Below are positions 6,828 through 15,947 of a stretch of DNA of 64,000 nt, piece after piece (the first letter of the stretch is position 1; each line of letters begins with the position of its first letter). The notes below the pieces were generated by a model. That model saw only the letters and a list, made by a program, of their open reading frames with translations, ran no database searches and had not been told where the DNA came from. The stretch is from NCBI RefSeq assembly GCF_000427685.1, contig NZ_KE386573.1, forward strand, positions 2,278,938-2,342,937. Direction: 5' to 3'. Both the position numbers and the translations under genes were made by a program. The stretch comes from Haloplanus natans DSM 17983 (GTDB lineage Archaea; Halobacteriota; Halobacteria; Halobacteriales; Haloferacaceae).

Positions 6828-7643
6828 CTACAACTGCGCCCGCAGGGCGGCGTTCATCGCCTCGACGGGGGCGTCCCGGCCGGTCCAGCGCTCGAACGCG
6901 ACGACGCCCTGAAAGAGGAGCATCCAGGCGCCGTCGACCGTCGTCGCCCCTGCGGCGGCGGCGTCCCGGAGCAGGCGGGTCTCGACCGGCGTGTACACCG
7001 CATCGAGGACGGCCAAGTCGCCGTGGAGCAGGTCCGCGGGCACCGGCGTCACGTCTTCCTCCATCCCGACGCTCGTCGCGTTGACGAGTACGTCGGCCGT
7101 CGACACGCATCCATCGAGGGAGTCGAGGCCACCGGCCGTCACCGTCGCCGGGGCGTCGGCGCGCACGTCGGCCGCGAGCGACTCGGCTTTCTCGACGGTT
7201 CGGTTGGCGACGTGCACCCGGTTGCAGGCGTCGGCGAGGGTGACGGCGACGGCGCGGGCGGCGCCGCCGGCGCCGACGACGACGGCGTCGGTTCCCGACA
7301 GCGACACGTCGTGATGGGCGAACGCACGGCTGACGCCCGCGGCGTCGGTGTTGTAGCCGCGGGGAGGTGAGGTGGAGAAGTCGATGGTGTTGACCGCTCC
7401 GATCCGTGCCGCGAGTTCGTCCGGTTCGACGACACCGAGGGCGTCCTGCTTGAACGGGATGGTGACGTTGAGGCCGTCGATGCCGAGGGCGGCCGCGCCC
7501 TCGATGGCCGCCTCGACGGCGTCCGGATCGGGTTCGAAGGTGACGTACTTGGCGTCCATGTCGAGTTCGCGGTAGGCCGCCTCGTGCATCGGCGGCGACA
7601 GCGAGTGGCCGACGGGGTTGCCGATCAGCCCGAAGACGTGCAT
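6828..7643 (-). CDS. aroE: Shikimate dehydrogenase (NADP+)
   Basis: Reduces 3-dehydroshikimate to shikimate, the fourth step of the common aromatic pathway. 271 residues, standard for AroE. Substrate-binding motif [16 protein letters not shown] at residues 8-23, NVTIPFKQ with the catalytic Lys near residue 65, NTIDF, the Rossmann [22 protein letters not shown], and ...[13 protein letters not shown] near the end. The ATG at 7643 gives the canonical [14 protein letters not shown]. The longer upstream frame to 7907 is not coding. Other pathway genes in the window: aroK, chorismate mutase, tyrA, aroA, aroC. Confidence 0.95.
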   Translation of the reverse strand: MHVFGLIGNPVGHSLSPPMHEAAYRELDMDAKYVTFEPDPDAVEAAIEGAAALGIDGLNVTIPFKQDALGVVEPDELAARIGAVNTIDFSTSPPRGYNTDAAGVSRAFAHHDVSLSGTDAVVVGAGGAARAVAVTLADACNRVHVANRTVEKAESLAADVRADAPATVTAGGLDSLDGCVSTADVLVNATSVGMEEDVTPVPADLLHGDLAVLDAVYTPVETRLLRDAAAAGATTVDGAWMLLFQGVVAFERWTGRDAPVEAMNAALRAQL

Positions 7644-7892
7644 GGTTGACCATCGATTGAGAGAGGAGGGTGAAAAGGGCCCGTATCCGGGCGAGAGACG
7701 CCGCCGAAGCCGTTCTATGCCCCGAACAGGCTGATTTCGGCCGATACCGAGTCTGTAACGGACTATATCCGAATTCGTCGCTATTTCGAGTATTTCGCCA
7801 CTGCGGCGTCTCAACCTCCCAATATCGGAGAGAATGGCGACAACTTGTGTTTTATTACGTGGGGGCGTGGTAGCGATAATCACGTATTGCGC

Positions 7893-7961
7893 ATGACACG
7901 GACACACTCAACCGTCGTGACGGTCGTCACGCCCGTCACGACCGACGGAGGGGAGCGATGA
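7893..7961 (+). CDS. Possible 22-residue leader ORF before the Na/Ca exchanger
   Basis: ATG 7893 encodes [19 protein letters not shown] followed by GER; its TGA (7959-7961) overlaps the exchanger ATG (7958) by 4 bp. A TTTTATTA box near 7851-7858 would place transcription start around 7882, so this would be the first ORF on the mRNA. It is Thr/Val-rich. It may be a genuine coupled leader peptide or chance. The remaining 7644-7850 holds only the aroE upstream region; I see nothing else there. Confidence 0.4.
   Translation: MTRTHSTVVTVVTPVTTDGGER
7914..7942 (+). promoter_or_regulatory. Stem-loop masking the 5' region of the exchanger gene
   Basis: GTCGTGACGG (7914-7923) and CCGTCACGAC (7933-7942) form a perfect 10-bp stem with a 9-nt loop. 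It lies inside the putative leader ORF and just ahead of the GGAGGGG ribosome-binding sequence (7947-7953). An alternative short hairpin GTGAC-GTCAC overlaps it. The position suggests control of ribosome access, by inference only. Confidence 0.45.
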
Positions 7962-9286
7962 GACGGCAGGCCCTCGGTGCGATTGGGGGGGCTGGCGCGC
8001 TGACACTCCCGTGGATCGTGACGTATCTGACCGGCATGGCCCACAGCCTCTCGACGGGTACGGTCGTCCTCGTGAGCGGGCTCTCGGTGCTCGGCGCGTC
8101 CTTCCTGCTCGCGTGGGGTGCCGAGACGGCCGAGAAGGACGTGCCGCGGGCCTTCGCGATCGCGGTACTGGCAGTGCTCGCCGTCGCCCCGGAGTACGCC
8201 GTCGACGCGCTCTACGCGTGGAACGCCGGCGTGTTCGCGGGGACCGAACGGGGGGTCGAGGCGGGGAACCTCGCCGTCGCCAACATGACGGGCGCGAACC
8301 GCATCCTCATCGGTATCGGGTGGGCCGGCGTCGCCCTCTTTACCGTCTTCCGGAACGGGTCGGAGTCGGACCCGGCCGTGGTGAACCGCGACGGCTTCCT
8401 CGCCGACGCCGTCTCGCTCGACCGCGACATCGGCCTCGAAATCGTCTTCCTCTTTCTCGCGACGCTCTGGGCGTTTCTCGTGCCGTTCAACGGCGGTATC
8501 GACATCCTCGATATGGCCTTTCTCGTCGGGCTCTACGTCGCCTACATCGCCGTCATCCTCAAAGGCGACGTGGAAGCCGACGAGGCCCACGTCGGCGTCC
8601 CGGCGTATCTCCAGCAGTTCCCGCAACCACAGCGGGCGATCACGGTGCTCAGCCTCTTTGCCTACTCCGGGCTGATGATCTTCACCGCCGTCGAGCCGTT
8701 CGCGCACGGCCTCGAACAGCTGGGCCAGAACATCGGCATCCCCTCCTTTTTCATGATCCAGTGGATCGCGCCGCTGGCCTCGGAGTCGCCGGAGTTGATC
8801 GTCGTCGTCTACCTCGTGAACAAGGCACGGTCGACGGCGGGGTTCAACGCGCTCATCTCCTCGAAGCTCAACCAGTGGACGCTCCTCATCGGGACGCTCG
8901 TCGTCGTCTACTCTATCGCGCTTGGACAGTACGGCGCGCTCCCCTTCGACCAGAAGCAGTCGGGCGAAATCTGGCTGACCGCCGCACAGTCCTTTTTCGC
9001 CATCTCCCTGCTGGTCAACTTCGAAATCTCGGTCCGGGAGGCCATCGTCCTCCTCGTGCTCTTTCTCACGCAGGTGCTCTCGGAGTTCCTGCTCATCCGG
9101 GGGATTCTGGAACTTCCAATCTCCGATTACCAGCTGCTGCTCGGATTCACGGGCATCTATCTCGTCCTCGGCCTGGCGCTGTTCGTCGCCCGCCGGAAGG
9201 CGCTCGGCAGCATCCTCCGTCAGTCCGCGGGCACGGTGAGTGACGCGTTTTCGAGTGGCTCGGATCAGCCACGGGGGGCGGACTGA
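7958..9286 (+). CDS. Sodium/calcium exchanger family antiporter (CaCA)
   Basis: A 442-residue membrane protein with two inverted alpha-repeats of the CaCA superfamily. First repeat: GASFLLAWGAETAEKDVPRA...LAVLAVAPEYAVDALYAW with the acidic residue in the APEY core. Second: PLASESPELIVVVYLVNKARSTAGFNALISSKLNQWTLLIGT. About 11 hydrophobic helices and a TLPWIVTY N-terminus. It exchanges Na+ (or H+) for Ca2+ across the cytoplasmic membrane. Good Shine-Dalgarno GGAGGGG upstream of ATG 7958. One base separates its stop from the Usp gene, so they form an operon. Confidence 0.9.
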   Translation: MRRQALGAIGGAGALTLPWIVTYLTGMAHSLSTGTVVLVSGLSVLGASFLLAWGAETAEKDVPRAFAIAVLAVLAVAPEYAVDALYAWNAGVFAGTERGVEAGNLAVANMTGANRILIGIGWAGVALFTVFRNGSESDPAVVNRDGFLADAVSLDRDIGLEIVFLFLATLWAFLVPFNGGIDILDMAFLVGLYVAYIAVILKGDVEADEAHVGVPAYLQQFPQPQRAITVLSLFAYSGLMIFTAVEPFAHGLEQLGQNIGIPSFFMIQWIAPLASESPELIVVVYLVNKARSTAGFNALISSKLNQWTLLIGTLVVVYSIALGQYGALPFDQKQSGEIWLTAAQSFFAISLLVNFEISVREAIVLLVLFLTQVLSEFLLIRGILELPISDYQLLLGFTGIYLVLGLALFVARRKALGSILRQSAGTVSDAFSSGSDQPRGAD

Positions 9287-9287
9287 G

Positions 9288-10121
9288 ATGTTCGACCGAC
9301 TCCTGATCGCGGTCGACGGCAGCGACTGTGCGCGTCGGGCGGCCAAATACGGCCTCGAACTCGCGGTGCGATACGACGCCGACGCCGACGTCGTGGCGGT
9401 CTACGGCGGCGACGCGGCGGCGGGGGAGGCGATCCTCGAGGAAATCGTGACGATGGCCGACGACGCCGGCGTCCCGGTCGAGACCGACCTGCTCTCGGGG
9501 AAGCCGGCCAAATCCATCGTCGACCGGGCGACCGACCGCGGCGCCGACCTGGTCGTCGTGGGTCGGCGCGGACGGTCGGGCGTCCGGGAGCGACTGCTCG
9601 GCAGCATCACCGAACGCGTCCTGCGCCGGAGCGGGCCGCCGGTGCTGACGGTACCCGAGGGCGACATCGACGACGACACCGGCACGACCTACGAGAACGT
9701 CCTCGTCACGACCGACGGGAGCGACCTGGCGGCGGACGCGGGGCCGTACGCCGCCGAGGTCGCAGGCCGCTTCGAGGCCGTCCTACACGTCCTCAACGCC
9801 GTGGACGTCCAGGCCGAGGCGGGCGTCTTCGACGCTGGCGGCGTCGACCGCGAGTACGTCGAACGGCTCGAAAGTCGGGGCGAGAAAGCCATCGACGACC
9901 TGCTGGCCGCACTCGATACGACCGACCTCGACGTGCGGGAGGCCGTGATCCGCGGGCACGCACCCGACGTGATCGCCGACTACGTCGACGACAACGGCGT
10001 GGATCTGGTCGTCATGTCCTCGGAAGGGCAGTCGAACCTCGCCGGCCAGCAACTCGGGACCGTCGCGGGGCGCGTCCTCCGCACCGTCGACCGGCCCGTG
10101 TTGGTCGTCACCGAGGACTGA
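9288..10121 (+). CDS. Universal stress protein, two tandem Usp domains
   Basis: 277 residues in two UspA folds. Domain 1 (1-about 140) starts MFDRLLIAVDGSDCARRA and ends with the ATP-loop GRRGRSGVRERLLGSITERVLRRSGPPVLTVPEG. Domain 2 (about 148-277) starts ENVLVTTDGSDLAADA and ends MSSEGQSNLAGQQLGTVAGRVLRTVDRPVLVVTED, where the nucleotide loop is less canonical. Transporter plus Usp pairs are common in haloarchaea, and the Usp domain probably senses nucleotide to regulate the exchanger, by inference. ATG 9288 is chosen 1 bp after the exchanger stop. Confidence 0.88.
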   Translation: MFDRLLIAVDGSDCARRAAKYGLELAVRYDADADVVAVYGGDAAAGEAILEEIVTMADDAGVPVETDLLSGKPAKSIVDRATDRGADLVVVGRRGRSGVRERLLGSITERVLRRSGPPVLTVPEGDIDDDTGTTYENVLVTTDGSDLAADAGPYAAEVAGRFEAVLHVLNAVDVQAEAGVFDAGGVDREYVERLESRGEKAIDDLLAALDTTDLDVREAVIRGHAPDVIADYVDDNGVDLVVMSSEGQSNLAGQQLGTVAGRVLRTVDRPVLVVTED

Positions 10122-10178
10122 CGGGCGCCCCGGACGGCGAATCGAGTTCGTTTTGAGGGCCGACCACGAGGGTTCGGT

Positions 10179-11531
10179 GTGATCGCCATCGTCGTCAGCC
10201 GCGCCGACAGCGCCTCCGAACACATCGGCGAGCAGTTGCTCGACCTCGAGGACTGGACCGAACGCCACGACGACACGCGGCCGGACGCCGACGGCGGCGG
10301 GACGTACTACCGAACCGACGGCTTCTCGCTTCGGACCTTCGACGACCTCCACATCTATCTGGAGCGCCCGGACGCCGCCTTCGACGACCCGAACCTCCTC
10401 GTCGTCGTCTCCCGACATTCGGGTGAGACGGGGGCGCTCCTGACCGCCCACTTCACGGGCAACGTCGGCGACGCGGAGTACGGCGGCGAGGCGGGGCAGT
10501 TCGCCCGTGCCTGTCCGAACGCGGCCGCCGAGGCCGTCGCCGCCCTGGATCGCTACGCGCCCGATGACTACGAAGTGGGCACCGAGTGTACCCACCACGG
10601 CCCGACCGACGTGGGCGTCCCCTCGATGTTCGTCGAACTCGGGAGCGACGAGAAACAGTGGTCGGACCCGGCGGGCGCCAAAGCCGTCGCGCGCGCCGTC
10701 CTCGACCTGCGGGGCGTCGCGGCCGACAGGGAAAAACAGGTCGCGGGCTTCGGCGGCGGCCACTACGCCCCCCGGTTCGGGCGCGTCGTCCGTGAGACGG
10801 CGTGGGCCGTTGGCCACGTCGCCGCCGACTGGGGACTGGAGGCCATGGGCAACCCGGCGACGAACCGAGATGTACTGAAGCGAGCCGTCGAGGCCAGCGC
10901 GACGACGTACGCCCTCGTCGACGGCGACCGACCCGGTCTCGAAGGCGTCCTCGACGACCTGGGCTGCCGGATCGTCACGGAGACGTGGCTCCGCGAAACG
11001 AGCACACACCCGATACCGATCGTCGAGGCGGTGGAGGCCCGACTCGACGCCGTGAGCGAGGGGCTCCGGTTCGGCGAGGTGGTGCCGTCGGTGGACGATC
11101 CGGCCGAGCGCATCGTCGTCGCGGGCCTCCCGACCGCTCTGGTCGACGCGGCCCACGGCGTCGACGCCGCGGCGACGCGGGCGGCCGTCGCCGGCGTGTC
11201 GGTCGCGTTCGAGACGACGGAAGGCGGGACCCGACCCCACGGACGGGTCGCCCTGCCGGCCGACGATCCGGCCGGGGCGGCCGACGCGCTGACCGACTCC
11301 CTCGCGGCCGTTCTCCGCGACGCCTACGACGAGGTGACGCGGCGGGACGACGAGGTGGTCGCCCGGACGGCGGCGTTCGACCCGGCAGCGGCGCGGGAAC
11401 TCGGCGTGCCGGAAGGCCCCGAATTCGGCCGCCTCGCGGACGGACAGGCGGTCGAGGTGAACGGCGAACGGATCGAGCCGTCGGCGGTGCGGACGGAGCG
11501 CGTGGAGCGGTTCCCGGCGGCCGCCGAATAA
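10179..11531 (+). CDS. dtdA: D-aminoacyl-tRNA deacylase (archaeal DTD2 type)
   Basis: 450 residues. Hydrolyses D-aminoacyl-tRNAs to free D-amino acid and tRNA, protecting translation. Seen: IVVSRADSASEHIGEQLL at the start, VVSRHSGETGALLTAHFTGN, GTECTHHGPTDVGVPSMFVELGS and VAGFGGGHYAPRF, the hallmark blocks of the GEK1/DtdA family. The C-terminal extension (from about 280) is longer and more variable, as in other haloarchaeal DtdA proteins. GTG start at 10179 (VIAIVVSRAD), with no better upstream codon. Monocistronic in appearance: a 57-bp gap on the left, ftsZ promoter on the right. Confidence 0.93.
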   Translation: MIAIVVSRADSASEHIGEQLLDLEDWTERHDDTRPDADGGGTYYRTDGFSLRTFDDLHIYLERPDAAFDDPNLLVVVSRHSGETGALLTAHFTGNVGDAEYGGEAGQFARACPNAAAEAVAALDRYAPDDYEVGTECTHHGPTDVGVPSMFVELGSDEKQWSDPAGAKAVARAVLDLRGVAADREKQVAGFGGGHYAPRFGRVVRETAWAVGHVAADWGLEAMGNPATNRDVLKRAVEASATTYALVDGDRPGLEGVLDDLGCRIVTETWLRETSTHPIPIVEAVEARLDAVSEGLRFGEVVPSVDDPAERIVVAGLPTALVDAAHGVDAAATRAAVAGVSVAFETTEGGTRPHGRVALPADDPAGAADALTDSLAAVLRDAYDEVTRRDDEVVARTAAFDPAAARELGVPEGPEFGRLADGQAVEVNGERIEPSAVRTERVERFPAAAE

Positions 11532-11547
11532 GTCGAATATTTTATGT

Positions 11548-11603
11548 GTGTCTGACGCACGCACGACACAACCCGTCGTTCGATTCGGAGCGGCGTCAGA
11601 CAC
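11548..11603. promoter_or_regulatory. Inverted repeat between dtdA and ftsZ
   Basis: GTGTCTGACGC at 11548-11558 and GCGTCAGACAC at 11593-11603 are perfectly complementary (11 bp) across a 34-nt spacer. It lies 17 bp after the dtdA stop and ahead of the ftsZ TATA-like AAAGATAATG (11622-11631). It could be a dtdA 3' structure or a binding site for an ftsZ regulator. Confidence 0.5.
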
Positions 11604-11657
11604 GCGCGTGACAACGGGCGGAAAGATAATGTGGTTGCCTTGGGAACGCGTGTGCAT

Positions 11658-12812
11658 ATGGACTCCATCGTGGAGGAAGCAATCGAGGATGCCGAGGAGC
11701 CGGGGGATGGGACCGCGGCCGAGGTGGACGCCAACCGGACACCCAGCACCGACGCGTCGAACGAGGCGAACCGAACGGGTAAAATGACCGACGAGGAACT
11801 CGAGGACGTCCTCAAGGATCTCCAGACGGACATCACGGTCGTCGGCTGCGGGGGTGCCGGCGGCAACACCGTCAACCGGATGGCCGAGGAAGGGATCAAG
11901 GGGGCCAACCTCGTCGCCGCCAACACGGACGTACAGCATCTGGTCGACGTGGAGGCCGACACGAAGATACTGATGGGCGAAGAGAAGACCGGGGGTCGGG
12001 GCGCGGGGTCGCTCCCTCAGGTCGGCGAGGAGGCCGCCATCGAGAGCCAGGAGGACATCTACGGCGCCATCGAGGGCTCCGATATGGTGTTCGTCACCGC
12101 GGGGCTCGGCGGCGGCACCGGCACCGGATCGGCGCCCGTCGTCGCCGAGGCGGCCCGCGAGTCCGGGGCGCTCACCATCGCCATCGTCACCACGCCCTTT
12201 ACCGCCGAGGGTGAGGTGCGACGCACCAACGCCGAGGCGGGCCTCGAACGCCTGCGCGACGTGGCCGATACGGTCATCGTGGTGCCCAACGACCGCCTAC
12301 TCGACTCGGTCGGGAAACTTCCCGTCCGGCAGGCGTTCAAGGTGTCCGACGAGGTACTCATGCGCTCGGTCAAAGGGATCACGGAACTGATCACCAAACC
12401 CGGTCTCGTCAACCTCGACTTCGCCGACGTGAAGACGGTGATGGAGAAAGGCGGCGTCGCCATGATCGGCCTCGGCGAGAGCGATTCGGAGCAGAAGGCT
12501 CAAGACTCCGTGCGTTCGGCGCTCCGGTCGCCCCTGCTCGACGTGGACATCTCGGGCGCCAACTCGGCGCTCGTCAACGTCACCGGCGGCACCGACATGG
12601 CCATCGAGGAGGCCGAGGGCGTCGTCGAGGAGATATACGACCGGATCGACCCCGACGCGCGCATCATTTGGGGCACTTCGATCGACGAGGAACTCGACGG
12701 CACGATGCGGACGATGATCGTCGTCACGGGTGTCGAGTCGCCACAGATCTACGGCCGCGGCGAGGACGCACCGGCGCCCGAACCGGGCGACGACATCGAC
12801 TACGTCGAGTAG
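11658..12812 (+). CDS. ftsZ1: Cell division protein FtsZ, FtsZ1-type
   Basis: 384-residue tubulin-like GTPase that forms the division ring. An N-terminal acidic tail (1-about 55) precedes the fold. Nucleotide motifs: [13 protein letters not shown] (63-75), NTDVQHL, signature [10 protein letters not shown] (151-160), VVPNDRLL, and T7 loop [11 protein letters not shown]. The C-terminus is short and lacks a bacterial FtsA/ZipA-binding tail. The N-terminal [14 protein letters not shown] matches my memory of haloarchaeal FtsZ1 and not FtsZ2. AAAGATAATG about 30 nt before ATG 11658 suggests a leaderless mRNA. A T6 run at 12827-12832 follows the stop. Confidence 0.95.
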   Translation: MDSIVEEAIEDAEEPGDGTAAEVDANRTPSTDASNEANRTGKMTDEELEDVLKDLQTDITVVGCGGAGGNTVNRMAEEGIKGANLVAANTDVQHLVDVEADTKILMGEEKTGGRGAGSLPQVGEEAAIESQEDIYGAIEGSDMVFVTAGLGGGTGTGSAPVVAEAARESGALTIAIVTTPFTAEGEVRRTNAEAGLERLRDVADTVIVVPNDRLLDSVGKLPVRQAFKVSDEVLMRSVKGITELITKPGLVNLDFADVKTVMEKGGVAMIGLGESDSEQKAQDSVRSALRSPLLDVDISGANSALVNVTGGTDMAIEEAEGVVEEIYDRIDPDARIIWGTSIDEELDGTMRTMIVVTGVESPQIYGRGEDAPAPEPGDDIDYVE

Positions 12813-12826
12813 TCGCTCCGGACCGC

Positions 12827-12832
12827 TTTTTT
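12827..12832 (+). terminator. Oligo-T tract after ftsZ
   Basis: Six T residues 15 bp beyond the ftsZ stop in an otherwise GC-rich gap (CCGCTTTTTTCGG). Archaeal RNA polymerase stops at oligo-T without a required hairpin, so this is a likely ftsZ terminator. The facing gene is convergent. Confidence 0.6.
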
Positions 12833-12860
12833 CGGCCACTCGTCGTCGCCAGCGGTGCGC

Positions 12861-13532
12861 CTACAGCATCTCGTCGTGTGTGTGGACGTGTTCGTCAACG
12901 TCCTCGCAGTCGACGTTCGTGTAGCCGGACTGGAACACCTCGACCAGGTCGGCCTCGGTGTCGAACGCATGTCGCGGGATGCAGCCGATGTCCGCGCCGA
13001 GGACGTGGATGCTCACGCTCGGCACGTCCGAGGGGGTGGTGACGGAGTGGATGTCGCCGTCCGGCGGGATCAGTTCGTAACAGTCGCCCGGCCCGGCCTC
13101 GCGGACCTCCACTCGCTCCAGTTCGGCGTGCCCCTCGTCGGCGTCGCCCGCGTCGACGCGCCGGAAGAACGTCTCCTTTTGTGTGCCCTGATACAGCCCG
13201 ACGAGCCCCCACGCGAGGTGGTCGTGGACGGGCGTCTCGACGCCCGGCGGGACGACGAGGCTCGAAATCGACAGTTTGCCCGGCTGCCGGTAGAGCAGCC
13301 ACTGGGCGATGTCGCCGCCCATGTCGCTCGCGTTGGCGTAGTCCTCGGGCGGCAGGTTGCGGTACAGGTCGGGCAGCCAGTCGTCCGCGGCGAGGAGGTC
13401 GTCGAAGGGGTCCCGAAGCGCGGAGAGCAACGCCGGTACCTCGTCGTGGTCGTCCGCCGTCCGGTGGACCGTCGCCACGAACTCCCGGAGCCGGTCGTGA
13501 TCGAGGTGGTACTCGCCCTGTGGGTCGGCCAT
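12861..13532 (-). CDS. Cysteine dioxygenase-like cupin protein
   Basis: 223 residues. A double-stranded beta-helix is indicated by VVPPGVETPVHDHLAWGLVGLYQGTQKETFFRR, where the H-x-H pair is the first metal-binding cupin block, and by a later IHSVTTPSDVPSVSIHVLG containing a further His. This is the layout of the cysteine-dioxygenase/thiol-dioxygenase-like family; the true substrate cannot be read from sequence. An N-terminal helical region (1-about 85) is typical. ATG 13532 gives MADPQGEYHLDHDRL. The in-frame extension to 13646 has no support. Convergent with ftsZ, and divergent from the ribosomal operon. Confidence 0.75.
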   Translation of the reverse strand: MADPQGEYHLDHDRLREFVATVHRTADDHDEVPALLSALRDPFDDLLAADDWLPDLYRNLPPEDYANASDMGGDIAQWLLYRQPGKLSISSLVVPPGVETPVHDHLAWGLVGLYQGTQKETFFRRVDAGDADEGHAELERVEVREAGPGDCYELIPPDGDIHSVTTPSDVPSVSIHVLGADIGCIPRHAFDTEADLVEVFQSGYTNVDCEDVDEHVHTHDEML

Positions 13533-13706
13533 GCGGGCTCGTACACCTGCCCGACGCATAAATTCGTCCCGGCGTGGGGAGGAATTCGGGCCACCCGCCT
13601 CGTGGCTCGTCGTCCGCCGTGGCACCGGAATCGACGCCGTCCGCATCGACGCCGAACCAAACGGGTTTTAACGCCCGACGCGAAATTCCCGGTAAGGTAG
13701 ATATCT

Positions 13707-13988
13707 ATGCAGATGCCACGCCGATTCAACACGTACTGCCCGCACTGCAACGGGCATTTCGAGCACGAGGTCGAGAAAGTGCGTCGCGGTCGTGAGACGG
13801 GGATGAAGTGGATCGACCGCCAGCGCGGCCGCGCCAAGGCCACCATCGGGAACGCCGGCAAGTTCTCGAAGGTGCCGGGTGGCGACAAGCCGACGAAAAA
13901 GACCCACCTGAAATACCGCTGTGGCGAGTGTGGCAAGGCCCACATGCGCGAAGGCTGGCGGGCCGGCCGACTGGAGTTCCAGGAATGA
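13707..13988 (+). CDS. rpl44e: Large ribosomal subunit protein eL42 (L44e)
   Basis: 93-residue zinc-binding ribosomal protein near the E site. Four-Cys zinc motif: YCPHCNGHF (Cys12, Cys15) and [11 protein letters not shown] in the C-terminal third. Basic throughout, unlike its acidic neighbours. TATA-like GGTTTTAACG at 13665-13673 and ATG 13707 ([12 protein letters not shown]). First gene of the conserved archaeal cluster L44e-S27e-aIF2alpha-Nop10. Its stop overlaps the S27e ATG. Confidence 0.97.
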   Translation: MQMPRRFNTYCPHCNGHFEHEVEKVRRGRETGMKWIDRQRGRAKATIGNAGKFSKVPGGDKPTKKTHLKYRCGECGKAHMREGWRAGRLEFQE

Positions 13989-14158
13989 CGGGGAGCTTCT
14001 TCAGCGTCGAGTGTGCCGACTGTGGTAACGAGCAGACCGTCTTCGGGAAGGTTTCGACGACGGTGAACTGCGCGGTCTGTGGCAGCACGCTCGCCCGCCC
14101 GACCGGCGGTCAGACGGCGTTCGAGGGCGAGGTCGTCGACACCGTCGAGGCACGGTAA
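13985..14158 (+). CDS. rps27e: Small ribosomal subunit protein eS27
   Basis: 57 residues, a C4 zinc-ribbon ribosomal protein: [13 protein letters not shown] (first CxxC) and [11 protein letters not shown] (second CxxC), then [17 protein letters not shown]. Typical archaeal length. ATG 13985 overlaps the end of rpl44e (ATGA) and ends 3 bp before the aIF2alpha start, so the genes are translationally linked. Confidence 0.96.
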   Translation: MTGSFFSVECADCGNEQTVFGKVSTTVNCAVCGSTLARPTGGQTAFEGEVVDTVEAR

Positions 14159-14161
14159 GCG

Positions 14162-14962
14162 ATGAAATACAGTGGCTGGCCCGAACAGGGCGAACTCGTC
14201 GTCGGCAAGGTCGACGAGATAACCGACTTCGGCGTGTTCGTCGACCTCGAGGAGTACGAGGACAAACGCGGCCTCGCGCACATCAGCGAGGTTGCCAGCG
14301 GCTGGATCAAGAACGTCCGCGACCACGTCCGCGAGGGACAGACGGTCGTCGCGAAGGTGCTCGACGTCGACGAGGGGTCCCAGCAGATCGACCTCTCGAT
14401 CAAAGACGTCAACGAACACCAGCGCAAGGAGAAGATCCAGGAGTGGAAAAACGAGCAGAAGGCCGATAAGTGGATGTCGATCACCTTCGGCGAGGAGGTG
14501 TCGGACGATCGCTACGGCGAAATCGCCGACGCCCTCCTCGCGGAGTTCGAGAGCCTCTACGACGCCTTCGAGTCGGCCGCGATCCACGGGAACGAGGCGC
14601 TCGACGATGTGGACCTCGACGACGACGACGTGGACACCATCGTCGAGACGGCCCGCGAGAACGTCTCGGTGCCCTACGTCAACGTCACGGGCTACGTCGA
14701 TCTGGAGTGCCCGACCGGCGACGGCGTCGATCATATCAAGGCGGCGCTCCAAGCCGCCGAGGGTAACGGCGACGTGAGCGACGAAATCGAGCTCTCGGTG
14801 TCCTACGTCGGGTCGCCCGAATACCGCATCCAGGTACAGGCTCCGGATTACAAGACCGCGGAGTCGGAACTCGAAGCCAGCGCGGAACGCGCGCGGGAGT
14901 CGATTACGGCGGCCGGCGGGACGGCCCACTACCACCGCGAGCGCGAGACAGACGACGAATAA
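14162..14962 (+). CDS. eif2a: Translation initiation factor aIF2 subunit alpha
   Basis: 266 residues. Part of the aIF2 heterotrimer that brings initiator Met-tRNA to the small subunit. An N-terminal S1/OB domain (1-about 85) starts [32 protein letters not shown] and contains [20 protein letters not shown] helical domain follows (about 90-175), then the C-terminal alpha/beta domain that contacts the gamma subunit ([18 protein letters not shown]). No Ser51-like regulation is expected in archaea. The stop (TAATG) overlaps the Nop10 start. Confidence 0.96.
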   Translation: MKYSGWPEQGELVVGKVDEITDFGVFVDLEEYEDKRGLAHISEVASGWIKNVRDHVREGQTVVAKVLDVDEGSQQIDLSIKDVNEHQRKEKIQEWKNEQKADKWMSITFGEEVSDDRYGEIADALLAEFESLYDAFESAAIHGNEALDDVDLDDDDVDTIVETARENVSVPYVNVTGYVDLECPTGDGVDHIKAALQAAEGNGDVSDEIELSVSYVGSPEYRIQVQAPDYKTAESELEASAERARESITAAGGTAHYHRERETDDE

Positions 14963-15144
14963 TGCGGTCGGATATCCGGGTGTGTTCGGCGTGGCGCGAC
15001 CGCCACGACCGCCCCGTCTACACGCTCGGATCGACCTGTCCGGACTGCGGCGCCGACGCGGTCAACAGTGCGCCAGCGCCGTTCGATCCTGCGGACCCGT
15101 ACGGGAAGTACCGACGCGCTCTTAAGCGCCGCGAACGCGAATAG
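14962..15144 (+). CDS. nop10: H/ACA RNP protein Nop10
   Basis: 60 residues. Core of the box H/ACA pseudouridylation RNP with Cbf5, Gar1 and L7Ae. It has a zinc ribbon of archaeal type: VCSAW... (Cys8) and TCPDCGADAVNSAPAPFDPADPYGKYRRALKRR, where the CPxC and the APxPFxPxDPYGKYRR tail are diagnostic. One-base overlap with aIF2alpha. The first CxxC appears reduced to a single Cys, so zinc binding may be partial. Confidence 0.94.
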   Translation: MRSDIRVCSAWRDRHDRPVYTLGSTCPDCGADAVNSAPAPFDPADPYGKYRRALKRRERE

Positions 15145-15149
15145 GCGGT

Positions 15150-15908
15150 ATGGACGCCATCGAGATAGAGACAGTCGCGGAGCCGACGCTGTCGGACCCG
15201 GTGCTCGTCGAGGGGCTTCCCGGTGTCGGCCACGTCGGGAAACTCGCCGCCGAATACCTCTTGGAGGAGTTCGAGAGCGAACTCGTCCGGCGGGTGTACG
15301 CCGACGAGTTTCCGCCGCAGGTGAGTATCGACGACGAGGGCGTCGCGGAACTGGTCTGTGCGGAGTTCCACGCCGTCGAGACCGGAGGGCGCGACCTCCT
15401 CGTCCTCACCGGAGACCACCAGGCGGGGAGCAACGCCGGCCACTACCACCTCACCGAGTCGTTTCTCGACATCGCCGAGGGGATGGGCGCCGAGACGCTG
15501 TTTGCCCTCGGCGGTGTCCCGACGGGCGAACTCATCGAGGAGTACCACGTCCTCGGGGCGGTGACCGACGCCGACCTGAAAGCCGATCTGGAAGCCGAGG
15601 ACGTGGAGTTTCGCGAGGACGAACCCGCCGGCGGCATCGTCGGCGTGAGCGGCCTGTTGCTGGGGCTCGGCCGCCGCCGCGGCCTCGACGCCACCTGTCT
15701 GATGGGCGAGACCAGCGGCTACCTGGTCGACCCCAAGAGCGCCCGTGCGGTGCTCGAAGTGCTCGAATCGGTCCTCGATTTCGAACTCGACTACGAGTCG
15801 CTGGAGGACCGCGCCGAGGAGATGGAGGAAGTCGTCGGCAAGATCCAGGAGATGCAGAACCAGGGCGCACAGATGCCGACAGACGACGACCTGCGGTACA
15901 TCGGCTAG
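15150..15908 (+). CDS. PAC2 family protein (proteasome assembly chaperone-like)
   Basis: 252 residues. It opens with DAIEIETVAEPTLSDPVLVEGLPGVGHVGKLAAEYLLEEF, the PAC2 glycine-rich loop, and contains LLVLTGDHQ, ALGGVPTGELIEEYHVLGAVTD and GLLLGLGRRRGLDATCLMGETSGYLVDPKSARAVLEVLE. Archaeal homologues (PbaB-like) bind proteasome subunits, but a precise role here is not shown. A C-terminal coiled coil (about 215-245) ends EEVVGKIQEMQNQGAQ. It follows Nop10 by 5 bp and is the last gene of the translation operon, a conserved archaeal arrangement. Confidence 0.88.
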   Translation: MDAIEIETVAEPTLSDPVLVEGLPGVGHVGKLAAEYLLEEFESELVRRVYADEFPPQVSIDDEGVAELVCAEFHAVETGGRDLLVLTGDHQAGSNAGHYHLTESFLDIAEGMGAETLFALGGVPTGELIEEYHVLGAVTDADLKADLEAEDVEFREDEPAGGIVGVSGLLLGLGRRRGLDATCLMGETSGYLVDPKSARAVLEVLESVLDFELDYESLEDRAEEMEEVVGKIQEMQNQGAQMPTDDDLRYIG

Positions 15909-15947
15909 GGCGAGAGCTTCTTTAGGACGCGTCGCCAACGGCCGCGC

